Shown: positions 63,282 through 64,000 of the stretch, piece by piece | Layout: each line of letters starts with the position of its first letter | Numbering within the stretch: position 1 is the first letter of the stretch | Source of the DNA: Candidatus Nitrotoga sp. LAW | GTDB taxonomy: Bacteria; Pseudomonadota; Gammaproteobacteria; Burkholderiales; Gallionellaceae | DNA: 64,000 nucleotides | NCBI GenBank assembly: GCA_003402315.1 | Contig: QFXI01000020.1 | Location: forward strand, 1-64,000 | Direction: 5' to 3' | Program-made: the position numbers and the translations under genes | The notes under the pieces: generated by a model | Told to the model about the DNA's origin: nothing | Database searches by the model: none | Seen by the model: only the letters and a program-made list of their open reading frames with translations

Positions 63282-64000
63282 ATGAAAATCGCTATATTGC
63301 CGGGTGATGGCATTGGGCCAGAAATTGTTGCACAAGCTGTTAAGGTGTTAGAAATTTTGCGACGAGAGGGGATGCCGTTGGAGCTGGAATACGCACCTAT
63401 CGGAGGTGCGGGATATGATGCTTCAGGTGATCCGCTACCGGATGCTACGCTAAAGTTGGCACAGCAGTCAGATGCCTTATTGCTTGGGGCGGTGGGGGGC
63501 TATCAATATGATGCGCTACCACGTTTGCTACGTCCGGAACAAGGCTTGTTGCGTATTCGTAAAGGACTTAATTTGTTCGCTAACCTGCGTCCGGCGCAGT
63601 TATATCCAGAGTTGGCAAATGCGTCTCCACTACGTCCAGAAATAGTGTCTGGGCTAGACATCATGATTCTGCGGGAATTAACGGGTGATATTTATTTCGG
63701 CCAGCCACGCGGCATACGGACGCTTGATAATGGTGAGCGGCAAGGTTTCGATACCATGATATACAGTGAGTCTGAGATCTCCCGTGTGGCACATGTTGGA
63801 TTCCAGATAGCCATGAAACGCGCTGGTGAAAATGGTATGGGGAAAGTGTGCTCAGTGGATAAGGCTAATGTGCTGGATACCAGTATGTTGTGGCGTGAAA
63901 TAGTGACGAAGGTGGCAAAGGAGTACCCGGCAGTCGAGTTGTCGCATATGTATGTAGATAATGCAGCAATGCAACTGGTGCGGGCACCCAAGCAGTTTGA
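63282..64000 (+). CDS. leuB: 3-isopropylmalate dehydrogenase LeuB, partial
   Basis: The first 239 codons are present and run off the window. The start [15 protein letters not shown], the substrate phrases [21 protein letters not shown] in shortened form, [14 protein letters not shown], and the catalytic region [15 protein letters not shown] with [10 protein letters not shown] are all typical. It oxidatively decarboxylates 3-isopropylmalate with NAD+. It follows leuD after 34 bases in the same operon. Confidence 0.96.
   Translation, partial: MKIAILPGDGIGPEIVAQAVKVLEILRREGMPLELEYAPIGGAGYDASGDPLPDATLKLAQQSDALLLGAVGGYQYDALPRLLRPEQGLLRIRKGLNLFANLRPAQLYPELANASPLRPEIVSGLDIMILRELTGDIYFGQPRGIRTLDNGERQGFDTMIYSESEISRVAHVGFQIAMKRAGENGMGKVCSVDKANVLDTSMLWREIVTKVAKEYPAVELSHMYVDNAAMQLVRAPKQF

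Overview
The window reads as a chromosomal segment of a betaproteobacterium. Its gene content (bioC/bioH/bioF/bioB, ftsY-ftsE-ftsX, paired M16 peptidases followed by rsmD-coaD-ferredoxin, and an entericidin-like lipoprotein between leuC and leuD) fits the Nitrosomonadales, possibly the iron-oxidiser family Gallionellaceae. The genus is an inference from gene order and protein flavour. No rRNA or tRNA gene was recognised.

Layout. 1-15 kb is a metal-handling block: a TolC-like lipoprotein and a His/Met-rich DUF2231 protein on the minus strand, a CusR-like palindrome, cusR-cusS, then a visibly more GC-rich cusC-cusB(F)-cusA copper/silver RND operon, a P2-type cation ATPase and a methyltransferase, ending in decayed fragments (zinc ribbon, HD-GYP). 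15-20 kb is a bufferin-type RiPP cluster (bufA-bufB-bufC-DoxX) facing a tiny Cys-rich membrane protein, an ECF sigma factor and a zinc-finger anti-sigma factor, with matching putative ECF promoters in both directions from the shared intergenic region. 20-26.5 kb holds biotin synthesis genes, comF, trmL and a cardiolipin synthase.

26.5-36 kb is a scrapyard of broken mobile and metabolic genes (group II intron 3' end fused to an IS30 remnant, ester cyclase, MFS exporter, REP-associated transposase, IS5 and IS110 pieces, a 154-bp MITE-like element). Interspersed are intact genes: a double CDGSH protein, DUF808, and an operon of a Ca2+/Na+ exchanger and a second P2-type ATPase. 36-47 kb contains a secreted trypsin-like/TPR protein, cell division genes, M16 peptidases, rsmD (apparently starting at AUA), coaD, a ferredoxin, an orthocaspase-type protein and a hexose-6-phosphate mutarotase.

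47.1-49.8 kb is the strongest candidate for a special system: an AT-rich, structured leader, a reverse transcriptase with a YVDD centre, and a SLATT-domain membrane protein, wedged between housekeeping genes. This is the architecture of an anti-phage defence reverse transcriptase module in which an ncRNA-templated cDNA would control a membrane effector. 50-64 kb returns to housekeeping: rhlE, DUF1415, srkA, ychJ, prfC, an S4 protein, arfB, yaeQ, a Lon-family protease, a frameshifted IPTL-CTERM beta-propeller gene, and leuC-entericidin-leuD-leuB (cut by the window end).
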